64,000 nucleotides of DNA from Erysipelothrix sp. HDW6C (GTDB lineage Bacteria; Bacillota_I; Bacilli_A; Erysipelotrichales; Erysipelotrichaceae), in assembly GCF_011299615.1 (NCBI RefSeq), contig NZ_CP049861.1, positions 2,170,001-2,234,000 of the forward strand, read 5' to 3'. Positions within the stretch are counted from its first letter, which is position 1, and each line of letters starts with the position of its first letter. A program made the translations under genes and the position numbers. Below are positions 42,164 to 51,830 of the stretch, piece by piece. The notes beneath the pieces are model-generated. The model was not told the DNA's origin. It saw nothing but the letters and a program-made list of their open reading frames with translations, and did not search any database.

Positions 42164-42498
42164 ATGTCTTTCTCGTTTATTGCTTACTCATTATATCATA
42201 AGGCAAAGACATTTCAAGCCCTAATTGTAAATAATTTAGAATTTATCTTTTAACCCCTTTTTAGTGGGGATACTTAGTATATTTGCGAGTTTGAGAAAAT
42301 TCAAAGCACTTACTATCATGCCTTTATATAATAAAGAAAAGGATACATTATCAAATAATATCACTAAGTTTGTTCCGTTCAATCCTAAATACAATGGGAA
42401 ACACTCAATTTAAGTGTTCTTTTTTTGCATTATCGATTCATACACGTGTCATCATGATATAATATTACAGAATGAAATTAGGAGGATATTGATTCATT
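42164..42498 (+). other. Intergenic region with a gene relic and a terminator
   Basis: About 335 bases. An open frame ends at 42413 (MPLYNKEKDTLSNNITKF...) without ribosome site, probably a relic. It is followed by a terminator, AACACT-CAATTTA-AGTGTT and a T-run (42400-42426). AGGAGG lies 13 bases before the pta ATG. Confidence 0.4.
42400..42426 (+). terminator. Terminator upstream of pta
   Basis: AACACT / AGTGTT around a 7-base loop, then C and seven Ts. Confidence 0.65.
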
Positions 42499-43473
42499 AT
42501 GGCACTATTTGAAGGATTAAAGTCTAAAATCACAGGCAAGAACATTAAAGTTGTCTTCCCTGAAGGTTCAGACGCTCGAATTATTGGGGCAGCAGTTCGT
42601 TTAGCTTCTGACAATCTATTACATCCAATATTATTAGGGGATAAGGATGAAATTGCAGAAGTAGCAAAAGGTATAGGTTTCATGATTGATAAGTTAGAGA
42701 TTATCAACCCAGAAACATATGAAGCAAAAGAAGCAATGGTCGATGCTTTGGTTGAACGTCGTAACGGGAAACTAAGCAAAGAAGATGGATTCAAGTGGAT
42801 TCAAAATGTTAACTACTTTGGTACAATGTTAACCTATATGGGATTGGCTGATGCCATGGTGAGTGGTGCAATTCACTCTACTGGTGACACAGTGCGTCCA
42901 GCATTACAAATCATCAAAACAAAACCAGGAATTTCACGTACAAGTGGTGCGTTCATTATGACAAAACGTAATGAAACATACCTCTTCTCAGATTGTGCTA
43001 TCAATATTAATCCAAATGCACAAGAACTTGCAGAGATTGCTGTTGAATCAGCACGTACTGCTGAATTGTTCGGTATTGATCCAATCGTCGCAATGATGAG
43101 TTTTTCTACCAAAGGATCAGCAAGTGGACCAGATGTTGAAAAAGTTGTTGAAGCAACACGCATTGCTCAAGAATTAGCACCTGACTTTAAAATTGATGGT
43201 GAACTGCAATTTGATGCAGCATTTGTTCCAGCAGTCGCTGAACTCAAAGCACCAGGATCAGAAGTTGCTGGACAAGCAAAAGTCTTCATCTTCCCAGAAA
43301 TTCAATCCGGTAACATCGGTTACAAGATTGCACAACGTCTTGGTGGATTTGAAGCAATTGGACCAATCTTACAAGGATTGAACAAACCAATTTCTGATTT
43401 ATCACGCGGATGTAATGAAGAAGATGTCTACAAACTTGCTATCATTACTGCAGCACAAACATTGATGCAATAA
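42499..43473 (+). CDS. pta: Phosphate acetyltransferase
   Basis: A 324-residue cytoplasmic enzyme, normal length, converting acetyl-CoA and phosphate to acetyl phosphate on the path to acetate and ATP. Family motifs are NIKVVFPEGSDARI at the N-terminus, MVSGAIHSTGDTVRPALQII, and FSTKGSASGPDVEKV near the active site. GELQFDAAFVP and FPEIQSGNIGYKIAQRLGG are near the C-terminus. It is monocistronic with its own terminator. An alternative in this superfamily, phosphate butyryltransferase, is less likely by motif. Confidence 0.92.
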   Translation: MALFEGLKSKITGKNIKVVFPEGSDARIIGAAVRLASDNLLHPILLGDKDEIAEVAKGIGFMIDKLEIINPETYEAKEAMVDALVERRNGKLSKEDGFKWIQNVNYFGTMLTYMGLADAMVSGAIHSTGDTVRPALQIIKTKPGISRTSGAFIMTKRNETYLFSDCAININPNAQELAEIAVESARTAELFGIDPIVAMMSFSTKGSASGPDVEKVVEATRIAQELAPDFKIDGELQFDAAFVPAVAELKAPGSEVAGQAKVFIFPEIQSGNIGYKIAQRLGGFEAIGPILQGLNKPISDLSRGCNEEDVYKLAIITAAQTLMQ

Positions 43474-43491
43474 GCACCATAATATGCAATT

Positions 43492-43518
43492 AAACACCTT
43501 GAATTCGAGGTGTTTTTT
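43492..43518 (+). terminator. Terminator after pta
   Basis: AACACCT / AGGTGTT around a palindromic GAATTC loop, then eight Ts. Confidence 0.85.
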
Positions 43519-43591
43519 TTATGCTCAAACCCCCTTTCCAAGCCGATATTTTCGTTGTTTCAAATTATTTGGAAATAATGTCGTTTTTATG

Positions 43592-43621
43592 TTGACTATT
43601 CTCTTAGCCGTATGGTATATT
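43592..43621 (+). promoter_or_regulatory. Promoter of the first tRNA cluster
   Basis: TTGACT (43592-43597), 18 bases, TATATT (43616-43621). The first tRNA begins 30 bases later. Confidence 0.65.
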
Positions 43622-43650
43622 ATTAAGGCGTTAAGGAAACAAGGCGCCAT

Positions 43651-43726
43651 GGAGGTTTAGCTCAGTTGGGAGAGCATCTGCCTTACAAGCAGAGGGTCAG
43701 CGGTTCGAGCCCGTTAACCTCCACCA
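43651..43726 (+). tRNA. tRNA-Val (UAC)
   Basis: 76 nt, 3' CCA encoded, anticodon TAC in CTTACAA. Identical copies occur at 44821-44896 and 52410-52485. Confidence 0.95.
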
Positions 43727-43728
43727 TT

Positions 43729-43804
43729 GCCGACTTAGCTCAATTGGTAGAGCAACTGATTTGTAATCAGTAGGTTGGGGGTTCAAGTCCTCTAGTCGGC
43801 ACCA
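43729..43804 (+). tRNA. tRNA-Thr (UGU)
   Basis: 76 nt with CCA, anticodon TGT in TTTGTAA. Only 2 bases separate it from tRNA-Val. A second copy lies at 52488-52563 with the same spacer. Confidence 0.95.
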
Positions 43805-43829
43805 TCTTTAATAAGAATATCTCAGAATT

Positions 43830-43913
43830 GGGGAGATAGCGAAGTGGCTAAACGCGGGTGACTGTAAATCATCTCCTTAGGGTTCGGCGGTTCGAATCCG
43901 TCTCTCCCCACCA
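43830..43913 (+). tRNA. tRNA-Tyr (GUA)
   Basis: 84 nt with a long variable arm typical of bacterial tRNA-Tyr, anticodon GTA in CTGTAAA, CCA encoded. Only in the first cluster. Confidence 0.94.
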
Positions 43914-43917
43914 TTCT

Positions 43918-43993
43918 GTCCCGTTAGCTCAGGTGGTAGAGCAACTGACTTTTAATCAGTGGGTCGTAGGTTCAAGTCCTACACGGGACACCA
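43918..43993 (+). tRNA. tRNA-Lys (UUU)
   Basis: 76 nt with CCA, anticodon TTT in CTTTTAA. Second copy at 52570-52645. Confidence 0.94.
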
Positions 43994-44009
43994 TTCTTAT
44001 TAATTATAT

Positions 44010-44083
44010 GCGGGTGTAGTTTAATGGTAAAACTCCAGCCTTCCAAGCTGGCTACGGGAGTTCGATTCTCCTCACCCGCTCCA
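44010..44083 (+). tRNA. tRNA-Gly (UCC)
   Basis: 74 nt with CCA, anticodon TCC in CTTCCAA. Copies at 44902-44975 and 52654-52727. Confidence 0.94.
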
Positions 44084-44096
44084 ATATAGATACTTA

Positions 44097-44120
44097 CAGT
44101 TGCTTCGGCAACTTTTTATT
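44097..44120 (+). terminator. Terminator of the first tRNA cluster
   Basis: AGTTGC-TTCG-GCAACT with a stable TTCG loop, then TTTTATTT. Confidence 0.85.
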
Positions 44121-44156
44121 TGTATTTAAACACTGATTTTGAGAAGGTGATGTAGA

Positions 44157-44411
44157 ATGAGAAAACTATTTCGGAAGAATAACACAAAACTCCGGTGCCC
44201 TTGTTGCAACTACAAAACACTGAAGGAATTTGGTAATTACGATATTTGTCCCGTATGTTTTTGGGAAGACGATGGAGTTGTTGATTTAGATATAATCTCT
44301 GGACCCAATCACATTTCACTACGGCAAGCACAAAGGAACTTTATGATGTTCGGAGGCTGTGATGAACACGCGCTATCGTTTGTTCGTAAACCGAAGGCTA
44401 ATGAATACTAA
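44157..44411 (+). CDS. CPCC-type cysteine-rich protein
   Basis: An 84-residue protein with two Cys pairs, RCPCCNYKTL and DICPVCFWEDD, a small zinc-binding CPCC family domain. Many Firmicutes have one; function is unknown, likely metal-dependent protein binding. It lies between two tRNA clusters, upstream of the phosphatase-like gene by 16 bases. Confidence 0.8.
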   Translation: MRKLFRKNNTKLRCPCCNYKTLKEFGNYDICPVCFWEDDGVVDLDIISGPNHISLRQAQRNFMMFGGCDEHALSFVRKPKANEY

Positions 44412-44427
44412 TAAGTGAGGAAACATT

Positions 44428-44757
44428 TTGAAAATTCTATATTTATGCAGTCAAAACAGACGCAGGAGTCTAACTGCTGAATCCGTTCTTAATGGCATCG
44501 ATGGTCACGAAGTTCGATCCGCCGGCACCGAAAACAATGCTCGAATTAAGGTAACCGAAGGCATGCTTGGTTGGGCAGACATTATTGTAACCATGGAAAA
44601 GAAACATACCATGCGCATTCGAAGCAAGTACCGAGACATTCTTGAGGTACGCCCTATTGTTTGCTTACACCTCCTCGATGACTTTCTTTATATGGATGAA
44701 ACGCTCATCGATATTTTGGAGTCTGGTTTCCAGGATATTATTAGATTGAAAGATTAA
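44428..44757 (+). CDS. Low-molecular-weight phosphatase-like protein
   Basis: A 109-residue protein starting at a TTG (44428) with GAGG upstream. The P-loop-like CSQNRRRS near the N-terminus keeps C(X)5R, and RSAGTENNARIKV fits the low-MW protein-tyrosine-phosphatase fold. The catalytic Asp region is not clear, and at 109 residues it is shorter than the family's usual 140-160. It may be a phosphatase-like or arsenate-reductase-like protein. Confidence 0.65.
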   Translation: MKILYLCSQNRRRSLTAESVLNGIDGHEVRSAGTENNARIKVTEGMLGWADIIVTMEKKHTMRIRSKYRDILEVRPIVCLHLLDDFLYMDETLIDILESGFQDIIRLKD

Positions 44758-44820
44758 CACGCATATAAATACTTGCTTTACTTTAGAAGACAGTATTGTT
44801 AAAATATATGTAGTTGTACC

Positions 44821-44896
44821 GGAGGTTTAGCTCAGTTGGGAGAGCATCTGCCTTACAAGCAGAGGGTCAGCGGTTCGAGCCCGTTAACCTCCACCA
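44821..44896 (+). tRNA. tRNA-Val (UAC), second copy
   Basis: Identical in sequence to the tRNA-Val at 43651-43726. Confidence 0.95.
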
Positions 44897-44901
44897 TTTT
44901 T

Positions 44902-44975
44902 GCGGGTGTAGTTTAATGGTAAAACTCCAGCCTTCCAAGCTGGCTACGGGAGTTCGATTCTCCTCACCCGCTCCA
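44902..44975 (+). tRNA. tRNA-Gly (UCC), second copy
   Basis: Identical to the tRNA-Gly at 44010-44083, 5 bases after tRNA-Val. Confidence 0.95.
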
Positions 44976-45000
44976 ATTTTTCTTAAATTATACGAATGCA

Positions 45001-45031
45001 GACACCACATAAAATTGTGATGTCTTTTTTT
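45001..45031 (+). terminator. Terminator of the second tRNA cluster
   Basis: GACACCACA / TGTGATGTC (one mismatch), then seven Ts. Confidence 0.65.
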
Positions 45032-45358
45032 GTGCATTTCATAGCATCATAACACATATTTATTCTATTTTAATCACCCTGACCATCTGAATAACCCATT
45101 AAGAGGAACATTTGTCGCGATTCCCACAAAATTTCCCATGTTCTAAAACGACTCATTTATGTCATGAATAAACGCAAATCTAAAATAATTGATAATTTTT
45201 TGTGAAAATAGCGCTTTATTAAGTTTATGAATTTTGTAAATTAAACACAATGCTTTATCATATAAGGTGGGTATACAGAAGGTGAACCAAACGCTTCTTA
45301 CAACCAACCACATATAAATATTTGCGTATGCGTACAGAATTAGAGGGGGAATACCAAA
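45032..45358 (+). other. Upstream region of the large WxL protein gene
   Basis: About 330 AT-rich bases without a credible gene. I see no consensus promoter and no known RNA element. GAGGGGG lies 10 bases before the ATG. Confidence 0.35.
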
Positions 45359-48300
45359 ATGCTAAAGAAAATCACTGCGTCATTAATACTGATTGCACTG
45401 GCCGTAACGGTACTCAGTGTATCAGCGGACGACTCGTATCAAGAATCAAACAACAACGATACAAATAAAAACAAAGAAATTATTCACACTACTGAGGTAA
45501 CAACGGGTGAAGGTGAAAATCAAGAAAACGACGAAATCGAGATTGAGAATGATGAAGATATCAACGAAGACTCCGACCCAATCGAAATGGATAGTGATGC
45601 ACTTGCGGAAAATCCGAACGATCCTACCGCAACGCCGGAAGACTCCTCGTCTGATACAACGATCGAAGAAGATGTACTACAAGTTGCTCCTTTTGAGTTG
45701 TCCAGCAATGAGGTTATCGTTACAACATTCTCAGAGCTAAAATCACTTATCGAAAGCAGCGGCAACGGCAACTATACTACATATTATCTGGGCGCCGATA
45801 TCGATGGACTTTCTGGTGGAATTGTTATCCCAAGTGGTTACTCTTTCACAATTGACGGAACGAACCCCCTCACAGGCATAAGACATACTTATAATGAGTT
45901 TAATTCATCCACTACCGGAAATACCATCAGACACTCGACCAGTGCCCCCGTAACGTTCACACTTAGAAATATGGACATTAAGGGCCAGAACAACCACGGA
46001 ACAATCTACATAACTGGTGGCACGGCAAATACTGTTCTTATCTACGATAACATAAGTTACCATGGCCCCAGAATAACCGAGAATGCGAACGGGAGAGCGA
46101 TTTATCGCAACTCTGACGTCATTATTGGTGAAGGGTCATTCGGGAGTGTCTCACGTGAGGTTGGCGATGTAAAACATGTTCAATTTGAGGGCAATGTTTC
46201 TATTCGTCACACTGATAACACCTATGAAACCTTCACAATGGGTAATAATAACTCCTTTACATTTAAAGAAAACTCGAATGTGACTGTATCATCAAAAAGA
46301 GGGATGAGTAATCGTTCCGTATCTACTACAATCGTGTTCGAAGAAAACTCAATATTGAACATGACGCAGCCATCAACCCAAGGGACATCCGCAGTCTTTT
46401 ATCTCGAGGGTTCTGCAAGCTCTTTTACAATGCGTCCAGGTTCTGAATTAAATGTTGATCGACCATTTGCAACGTCAAACATCGAGTCAATCCTTTATGC
46501 AGCACGCGCTGCAGATGCTGACATCGATGGTGGAAAAATTACTTATAAACACAATGGTTCTCAAGCGAGTTACGCGCTCTTTAGTCTAAGAAGCCTTACA
46601 CTACGTAACGGTGCACATATCGACCTTAACATCGATTTATTCTCACAAGTCACACTCATCGACCTCGCAACAACATTTAAAATGACCGACTCAACGATTA
46701 CTACAAATGTAGGAGATACCATCGGACGTGCAATAACTGCTCCGATGATTACCTCGATAACAACACAACCGATAGAAATTTCGAACTCTGTCGTCGATAT
46801 TCGTGCAAATGTGATTAACACACCTATTTTCCAAGGTAATGAGGCAAAGATTGATAATTCGGATGTATCGTTTGCTGCAAAACAAACCATGGGTGCAAAC
46901 CCCTTTCGAGTACCGACATTCAATCGACTCCAATCGAGCACTTATACACTTAAATTTGGAACCTATACACCGACAGGACCGCTTGTCCTTGGATCTTCTG
47001 GTGCGAACCAACCCTTTACACTCACCGATTCAACCATCAATATCGAAGGGGATACCATCAAGAATAGCATTCTCTTTGGTTCAACAATTACAGCCGATAG
47101 CCTCTCAAAATCAGTTATTAACATAACTTCCGCTAAAGACATTTCAGCTTCACTCTTCACATCCGCAAACATTAACACGATGCACAATGTCGAAATCAAT
47201 GTCACAGCCATAGGTAATGTATCACCCGTACATTTTTTAACGGCATCAACTGGGATGATGAGTCTAAACAATATTGATCTTTCAGTTAAAGCAGGAGCAT
47301 GGAACAGTCGCCTCTATTCAGGACCAAGTCTTGAGATTAACGAAAGTTCAATTGATGTACAATTCTCAGGAGACATGGTTGCACCGTTTATCGAAACAAA
47401 TGATTTCAAAGGTCTTACCAAGAGTTCACTAAAAGTTGCTACCGACGGATCCTACAACAATAAATTAGCATTTATTTACAACAAAGGAGCAACAACTACA
47501 AGTTTTATTGATAGCTTATTCGATACAAAATTTGATCAAACATATGCATCGACGATAACCGCACGCAAGCTGATTCTTAACAATACAACTGCAAGACATA
47601 TTGCTCGGAAGACCAACCTAGATATTGCGCCTCGACTTCTCTATAATGTCATTGAATTTGAAGCACACAACAATTCGGATATCACCATGCATTACGCTGA
47701 AGAAGGCGGAAATCTTGTATCACACGTTGATACTACTTCGTTTATTCTCGAGAATTCAAAACTTGATATCAAGGCAGATACACAAAACATTCCTATGGTT
47801 GGAGCAGTTGGAACCGTATCATTCTCGAATGCGAGCGTTTCATTGTCAACACCCAATTCCAATGCAGCAAATGCGACACTGCTTAAAGCAAGAGAAATCA
47901 ACACTACAGATTCAGTTGTGACGATCGACTCTGGGAACAGCACATTAGATTCTCTGATTGAACTTACTGGAACAGTATTTTCTTTCAAGAAAACCTCCGA
48001 AAACAGCGACGCACACCTGCTGTTAATCGGAAACAATGTAAGCAAACTTATTCGTACCGGCAATACAGCAGTAGATATGACATTACAAGGACACCAAATG
48101 AATCAATGGGATGTCTTTGGAAATAAAGAAAATTTCGATGGCTTCACTCATAAATCACGTGCACGATTTGAGCGTGATGATGAAGCGCTTGGAACATTAT
48201 CATTTAAATATCTGGGAAATAAAGTGTCCAATGAGTCATTCACATTCACTGTAAATGACTTCGCAGGCGATGGTTGGGATAACCCTGTCGATACCCTCTC

Positions 48301-48988
48301 CTTTGATGGCAGCAAAACAAAGATATTCTCAATCGGTACTCCAGAACCCGTAACCGCGAATGCGGAAGCGGGAGGTGAAACCATTACAGGGATTTTCGTA
48401 CCCTATGGGCAAGTACGTGTAACTTATCTCAGCAACGGAATTCTAAAATCGACGATTGCACGTGCAGATGCACAGGGTAATTTCATCGCAAACACCGATC
48501 CTTTAGATTCAGCTGAGATTCAGCTTGAGACATTTGGAAACTTTATCTATAACTTTGCGGAAACGGGAAGTCTACGTTTTGGGGTCATGCCCTCAACCCT
48601 TAATTTCGGTATCAATGCAATCCCAAATAAACCCACCGTATTCAACAGACACGGATCAGATACTGAACTCGAAATCATTGACAACCGTTCAAAAGGAGCA
48701 GGTTGGAAACTCGAAGTTCAAGTTATAACACCACTTGAAGCAACAAACGGTGACTATAGTAATGCTGATGGCATCATTGTTTATCGTGATGGCAACGCTA
48801 TCGACCACGAGTTGAAGCTTAACCAGCGATTTCAAATTGCACAGAGTGACGCGAATACCCCAGCAATTCATAAGATTCAATGGGCTAATGACGAAGGTAT
48901 TCTGCTGAAATTTATGGATGGAAGCAGCATCCATAAAGACGCACAGTACAGTGTGAAAATCCAATGGATTCTTACTGATACAAAATAA
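45359..48988 (+). CDS. Large WxL surface protein with a repetitive beta-helix-like region
   Basis: A 1209-residue exported protein: signal peptide (1-24), an acidic Glu/Asp/Asn-rich region (25-115), then about 900 residues of repeating beta-strand units. These consist of Ser/Thr/Asn-rich turns such as LTLRNGAHIDLNIDLFSQV and read like a right-handed parallel beta-helix. The C-terminal WxL domain spans about 1080-1209: GAGWKLEVQV (about 1113) and the distal KIQWILTDTK. WxL domains bind peptidoglycan without sortase. It is probably an adhesin or polysaccharide-binding protein. There is no adjacent DUF916 or other small WxL gene, which is unusual. Confidence 0.75.
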   Translation: MLKKITASLILIALAVTVLSVSADDSYQESNNNDTNKNKEIIHTTEVTTGEGENQENDEIEIENDEDINEDSDPIEMDSDALAENPNDPTATPEDSSSDTTIEEDVLQVAPFELSSNEVIVTTFSELKSLIESSGNGNYTTYYLGADIDGLSGGIVIPSGYSFTIDGTNPLTGIRHTYNEFNSSTTGNTIRHSTSAPVTFTLRNMDIKGQNNHGTIYITGGTANTVLIYDNISYHGPRITENANGRAIYRNSDVIIGEGSFGSVSREVGDVKHVQFEGNVSIRHTDNTYETFTMGNNNSFTFKENSNVTVSSKRGMSNRSVSTTIVFEENSILNMTQPSTQGTSAVFYLEGSASSFTMRPGSELNVDRPFATSNIESILYAARAADADIDGGKITYKHNGSQASYALFSLRSLTLRNGAHIDLNIDLFSQVTLIDLATTFKMTDSTITTNVGDTIGRAITAPMITSITTQPIEISNSVVDIRANVINTPIFQGNEAKIDNSDVSFAAKQTMGANPFRVPTFNRLQSSTYTLKFGTYTPTGPLVLGSSGANQPFTLTDSTINIEGDTIKNSILFGSTITADSLSKSVINITSAKDISASLFTSANINTMHNVEINVTAIGNVSPVHFLTASTGMMSLNNIDLSVKAGAWNSRLYSGPSLEINESSIDVQFSGDMVAPFIETNDFKGLTKSSLKVATDGSYNNKLAFIYNKGATTTSFIDSLFDTKFDQTYASTITARKLILNNTTARHIARKTNLDIAPRLLYNVIEFEAHNNSDITMHYAEEGGNLVSHVDTTSFILENSKLDIKADTQNIPMVGAVGTVSFSNASVSLSTPNSNAANATLLKAREINTTDSVVTIDSGNSTLDSLIELTGTVFSFKKTSENSDAHLLLIGNNVSKLIRTGNTAVDMTLQGHQMNQWDVFGNKENFDGFTHKSRARFERDDEALGTLSFKYLGNKVSNESFTFTVNDFAGDGWDNPVDTLSFDGSKTKIFSIGTPEPVTANAEAGGETITGIFVPYGQVRVTYLSNGILKSTIARADAQGNFIANTDPLDSAEIQLETFGNFIYNFAETGSLRFGVMPSTLNFGINAIPNKPTVFNRHGSDTELEIIDNRSKGAGWKLEVQVITPLEATNGDYSNADGIIVYRDGNAIDHELKLNQRFQIAQSDANTPAIHKIQWANDEGILLKFMDGSSIHKDAQYSVKIQWILTDTK

Positions 48989-48989
48989 C

Positions 48990-49045
48990 ATTTAAAAACC
49001 TTCACCACTATCATGCAACAATGATTAGCGGTGAAGGTTTTGTTT
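48990..49045. terminator. Bidirectional terminator between convergent genes
   Basis: AAAAACCTTCACC / GGTGAAGGTTTT stem around CACTATCATG...ATGATTAG inner pairing, with T-rich sequence on the right and A-rich on the left; it serves the WxL and M20 peptidase genes. Confidence 0.8.
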
Positions 49046-50194
49046 TTATTTTAAATAGGATGCGGCAATGTCTTTGTATATCTCAATCATCTCAAGATAA
49101 TTATCAATTTCTACATATTCGTTCATTTGATGTGCTAGTGTTGATACACCAGGACCAAATACTACAAAATCAAAGGCTTTCTTTGCTTTCGTAAATTCTG
49201 CAGCATCGGTTGTACCTGCTGCACCGACTAATTGCAGGCGTCCTTTATCGTGTTTTTCACTAACACCTTGTACTGTATTAATCAGACTTGAGTCTTTATC
49301 TGCTTTAACAGGAATCTTATTGAAATCAATTGCCAATGTTAAGTTGTAATCTTTCTCTAGGTTAAGTTCATCAACAACTTTTTGAAGCAATGCAATAACT
49401 TTGTCATTGTCAAACTCTGGGAGTGATCGAATATTCCCTTGTAATGTTGCGAGAGCAGGTATGCTGTTTACTTGGTTTCCACCGGAAATCACCGTAACGT
49501 TATGAATGGTACGGCCCAGCGTCGCATCATTATAATCAGCTGCAACTTTATCCATTGCTTCATTAACACGTGTGATAAAAACGTTTAAGTGATTAATGGC
49601 ATTAATCCCTAATTGCGGCATTGAACTGTGTGCTTCTTTACCTTTTGAAGTAAGTGTATAGTTGATGGATCCCATATGGGTATACATCAAGATATAGTTT
49701 GTGGGTTCTCCAATAATGAGCCCATCTACATCATCCATATATCCTTCTGTTGTTAATTGCTCAGCACCCAATTCTCCAACTTCCTCACCAACTGTTGCTA
49801 GTAATTTAAGGGTTCCTTTAAAGGGAATTCCTTGTTCTTTCATTTCAATCATTGCAAGTACTTGGGCAACTAGTCCCGATTTCATATCAGTAGTCCCTCG
49901 TCCGTACATCTTGTTTCCTTCGATATGTGCATCAAACGGTGGGTATTTCCAAAGTGATGCATCACCAGGGTCTACAACATCCATATGACCACTGTAAGCC
50001 AACACCTTGCCCTCACCACTTTTCATGGTTGCGACAAGATTGCTGCGATCTGGCGCATAATCAACAAGTGTCGATTCAATACCATGATCTTTTAATAATT
50101 TCTGCAGATATAATGCGACTGCTTTCTCATTTCCATTGATTGATTCAATACGAATCACATCTTGGAGTATTTCAATTTTCTTTTGTTTTTCCAT
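49046..50194 (-). CDS. M20-family metallopeptidase (ArgE/DapE type)
   Basis: A 382-residue cytoplasmic zinc hydrolase. Zinc ligands lie in YSGHMDVVDPGD (His and Asp), GRGTTDMKSGL and TVGEEVGELGA; LGINAIN and VISGGNQVNSIP are in the dimerisation lid domain. It removes acyl groups or cleaves dipeptides; in this subfamily acetylornithine deacetylase or succinyl-diaminopimelate desuccinylase activities are both possible, so no gene name is given. The ATG at 50194 follows GGGAGGG; codons further upstream include that site. Confidence 0.85.
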   Translation of the reverse strand: MEKQKKIEILQDVIRIESINGNEKAVALYLQKLLKDHGIESTLVDYAPDRSNLVATMKSGEGKVLAYSGHMDVVDPGDASLWKYPPFDAHIEGNKMYGRGTTDMKSGLVAQVLAMIEMKEQGIPFKGTLKLLATVGEEVGELGAEQLTTEGYMDDVDGLIIGEPTNYILMYTHMGSINYTLTSKGKEAHSSMPQLGINAINHLNVFITRVNEAMDKVAADYNDATLGRTIHNVTVISGGNQVNSIPALATLQGNIRSLPEFDNDKVIALLQKVVDELNLEKDYNLTLAIDFNKIPVKADKDSSLINTVQGVSEKHDKGRLQLVGAAGTTDAAEFTKAKKAFDFVVFGPGVSTLAHQMNEYVEIDNYLEMIEIYKDIAASYLK

Positions 50195-50272
50195 TGTATT
50201 ACCCTCCCTATTCCCTATATTGTACCGCATCTATTTTGTCGTTTGCGTGAATTATGGTGACACAAATTATCA

Positions 50273-51658
50273 CTAATAGCAGTCCCATGTATAAAGCACA
50301 TCTGTAAAATTTCGGGCGGTGATATCCACAGGCGCAATAAAGAAGTTGGCAATACCACAATCACCCCAAAGAATTTCATGTCCATCCACATCGTCACTGT
50401 TAATTTGCAACAATAAATCTGTGTACGGCGTCTTAGCATCGCGCGGATCATACTGCGAGAAAAACGGATAACCACCAATCTTATGGTCCGTATTAAACGA
50501 TTGATCACGGGCATGCTCATAGTAAATCCCTAATTCATCAACTGTTGCAATGATACTTTGGGGGTAGTGTTGATTCCATGCATTTACAAAAACAGACTCA
50601 AGTTCATCCAAGTACAAAGGTAAATGCTGTGTACGCTTTTCAAACACCATTCCAAAACTTCCCTCAAACGGAAAACTATCGGATGGTTTATTGACACAGT
50701 AACGCTTCCGTACATCTGCTTCGCTGATTTCATGATCTAGATTGCCAATGTAGATCACACATGAACTCCCTTGTGCTGAATCGGCAAACCCTTCTAATCC
50801 ATAGTAAACGTTATCAAGAACCCAAAATTGTAGTAGCCCGTTCTCAGGAAGTCCTAAAGGATTAATTGGAAGATCTTCCAACCGAATCTGAGCAAGTAAG
50901 CGCAACGCTTCTCCAGCTTCATTCACGGGAATTGTCTGTTCAGCGGATAGATAGGGTAGTCCACCCAGTTTACTATCAAAAATCGAGTCCGGCTGATTCG
51001 TCAACGAAATGGCGACATAATCACGACACCATGTACTATCCAGAGCTGTATATACCGTGTTGAACATTGCTTCACTGACTACAATGGGCTCCGGTTTAAT
51101 GGCTTGAGCAATACTACGACACAGAGCTTTGCCAATCCGTGCAAAAGAGGCTTCGCGCCATAAATCACCCACATACAATACATAGCGTTGTGGATCAACT
51201 TCAAATTCATAAATACATTTTCTCTGTTCTTTAATCCCATAATCTACGGCTTGTATCCATGCATCCAGTTTATCATTCTTGTTGAGGATATTTAAATCTA
51301 ATTGAAGTCCGCAATTCTCAATACAGTGTTTGAATGTTGCAAGGGAGGCGTTGGGTTTCATGGTGAAGAGTATATTTTCTTCAAGTAGAACATCCAAAAA
51401 GCCAAACCATTGTAAATCATCAAAACTTGTAAGCTCAATATCCAAACCATGCGCTTCATATGCCGCTTTATGTTCTTTAGCATAATAATAAGGATCATCG
51501 ATACACAGACGAACTTGCGGAGGCATCGCAGCTTTACTGAGTTCATTCCACAATGCTTCATAGTGTACTGCATAATCTTTATACGCTCGGCTTTGGGGTT
51601 TGTAGTTTCTTTTGGGGTTCTTTGCATGTTTCGCAAATATTTTATTGAATATATTCAT
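50273..51658 (-). CDS. DUF1963 (YwqG-like) protein
   Basis: About 461 residues. The C-terminal half (about 205-455) matches DUF1963: KLGGLPYLSAEQTIP, LLAQIRLEDLP, GLLQFWVLDN, then GSFGMVFEKRTQHL and KIGGYPFFSQYDPRDA. DUF1963 proteins resemble a cell-surface or ankyrin-like binding module but have no known reaction. The N-terminal half is not recognised. The start is placed at the ATG 51658, preceded by AGAGGTAAAG. It stands alone. Confidence 0.7.
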   Translation of the reverse strand: MNIFNKIFAKHAKNPKRNYKPQSRAYKDYAVHYEALWNELSKAAMPPQVRLCIDDPYYYAKEHKAAYEAHGLDIELTSFDDLQWFGFLDVLLEENILFTMKPNASLATFKHCIENCGLQLDLNILNKNDKLDAWIQAVDYGIKEQRKCIYEFEVDPQRYVLYVGDLWREASFARIGKALCRSIAQAIKPEPIVVSEAMFNTVYTALDSTWCRDYVAISLTNQPDSIFDSKLGGLPYLSAEQTIPVNEAGEALRLLAQIRLEDLPINPLGLPENGLLQFWVLDNVYYGLEGFADSAQGSSCVIYIGNLDHEISEADVRKRYCVNKPSDSFPFEGSFGMVFEKRTQHLPLYLDELESVFVNAWNQHYPQSIIATVDELGIYYEHARDQSFNTDHKIGGYPFFSQYDPRDAKTPYTDLLLQINSDDVDGHEILWGDCGIANFFIAPVDITARNFTDVLYTWDCY

Positions 51659-51830
51659 TATCTTTACCTCTATCATCCATCCTAATACCTGCATGCATTA
51701 CATCCCTACATTCAGTGTATGCCTCACCCACTTCCCCGTCAAGTTCATAAGTAATCATTTTGAACACTTTGCATCTATCGTCACGATGTGTGACATGGTA
51801 TAGTTTACCTAAAGTATAAGGAGAAATACC

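Noticed and set aside
46570..48384. Minus-strand frames of about 100 codons inside the WxL gene
   Set aside because: They mirror the repetitive beta-strand codons of the real gene and have no ribosome sites.
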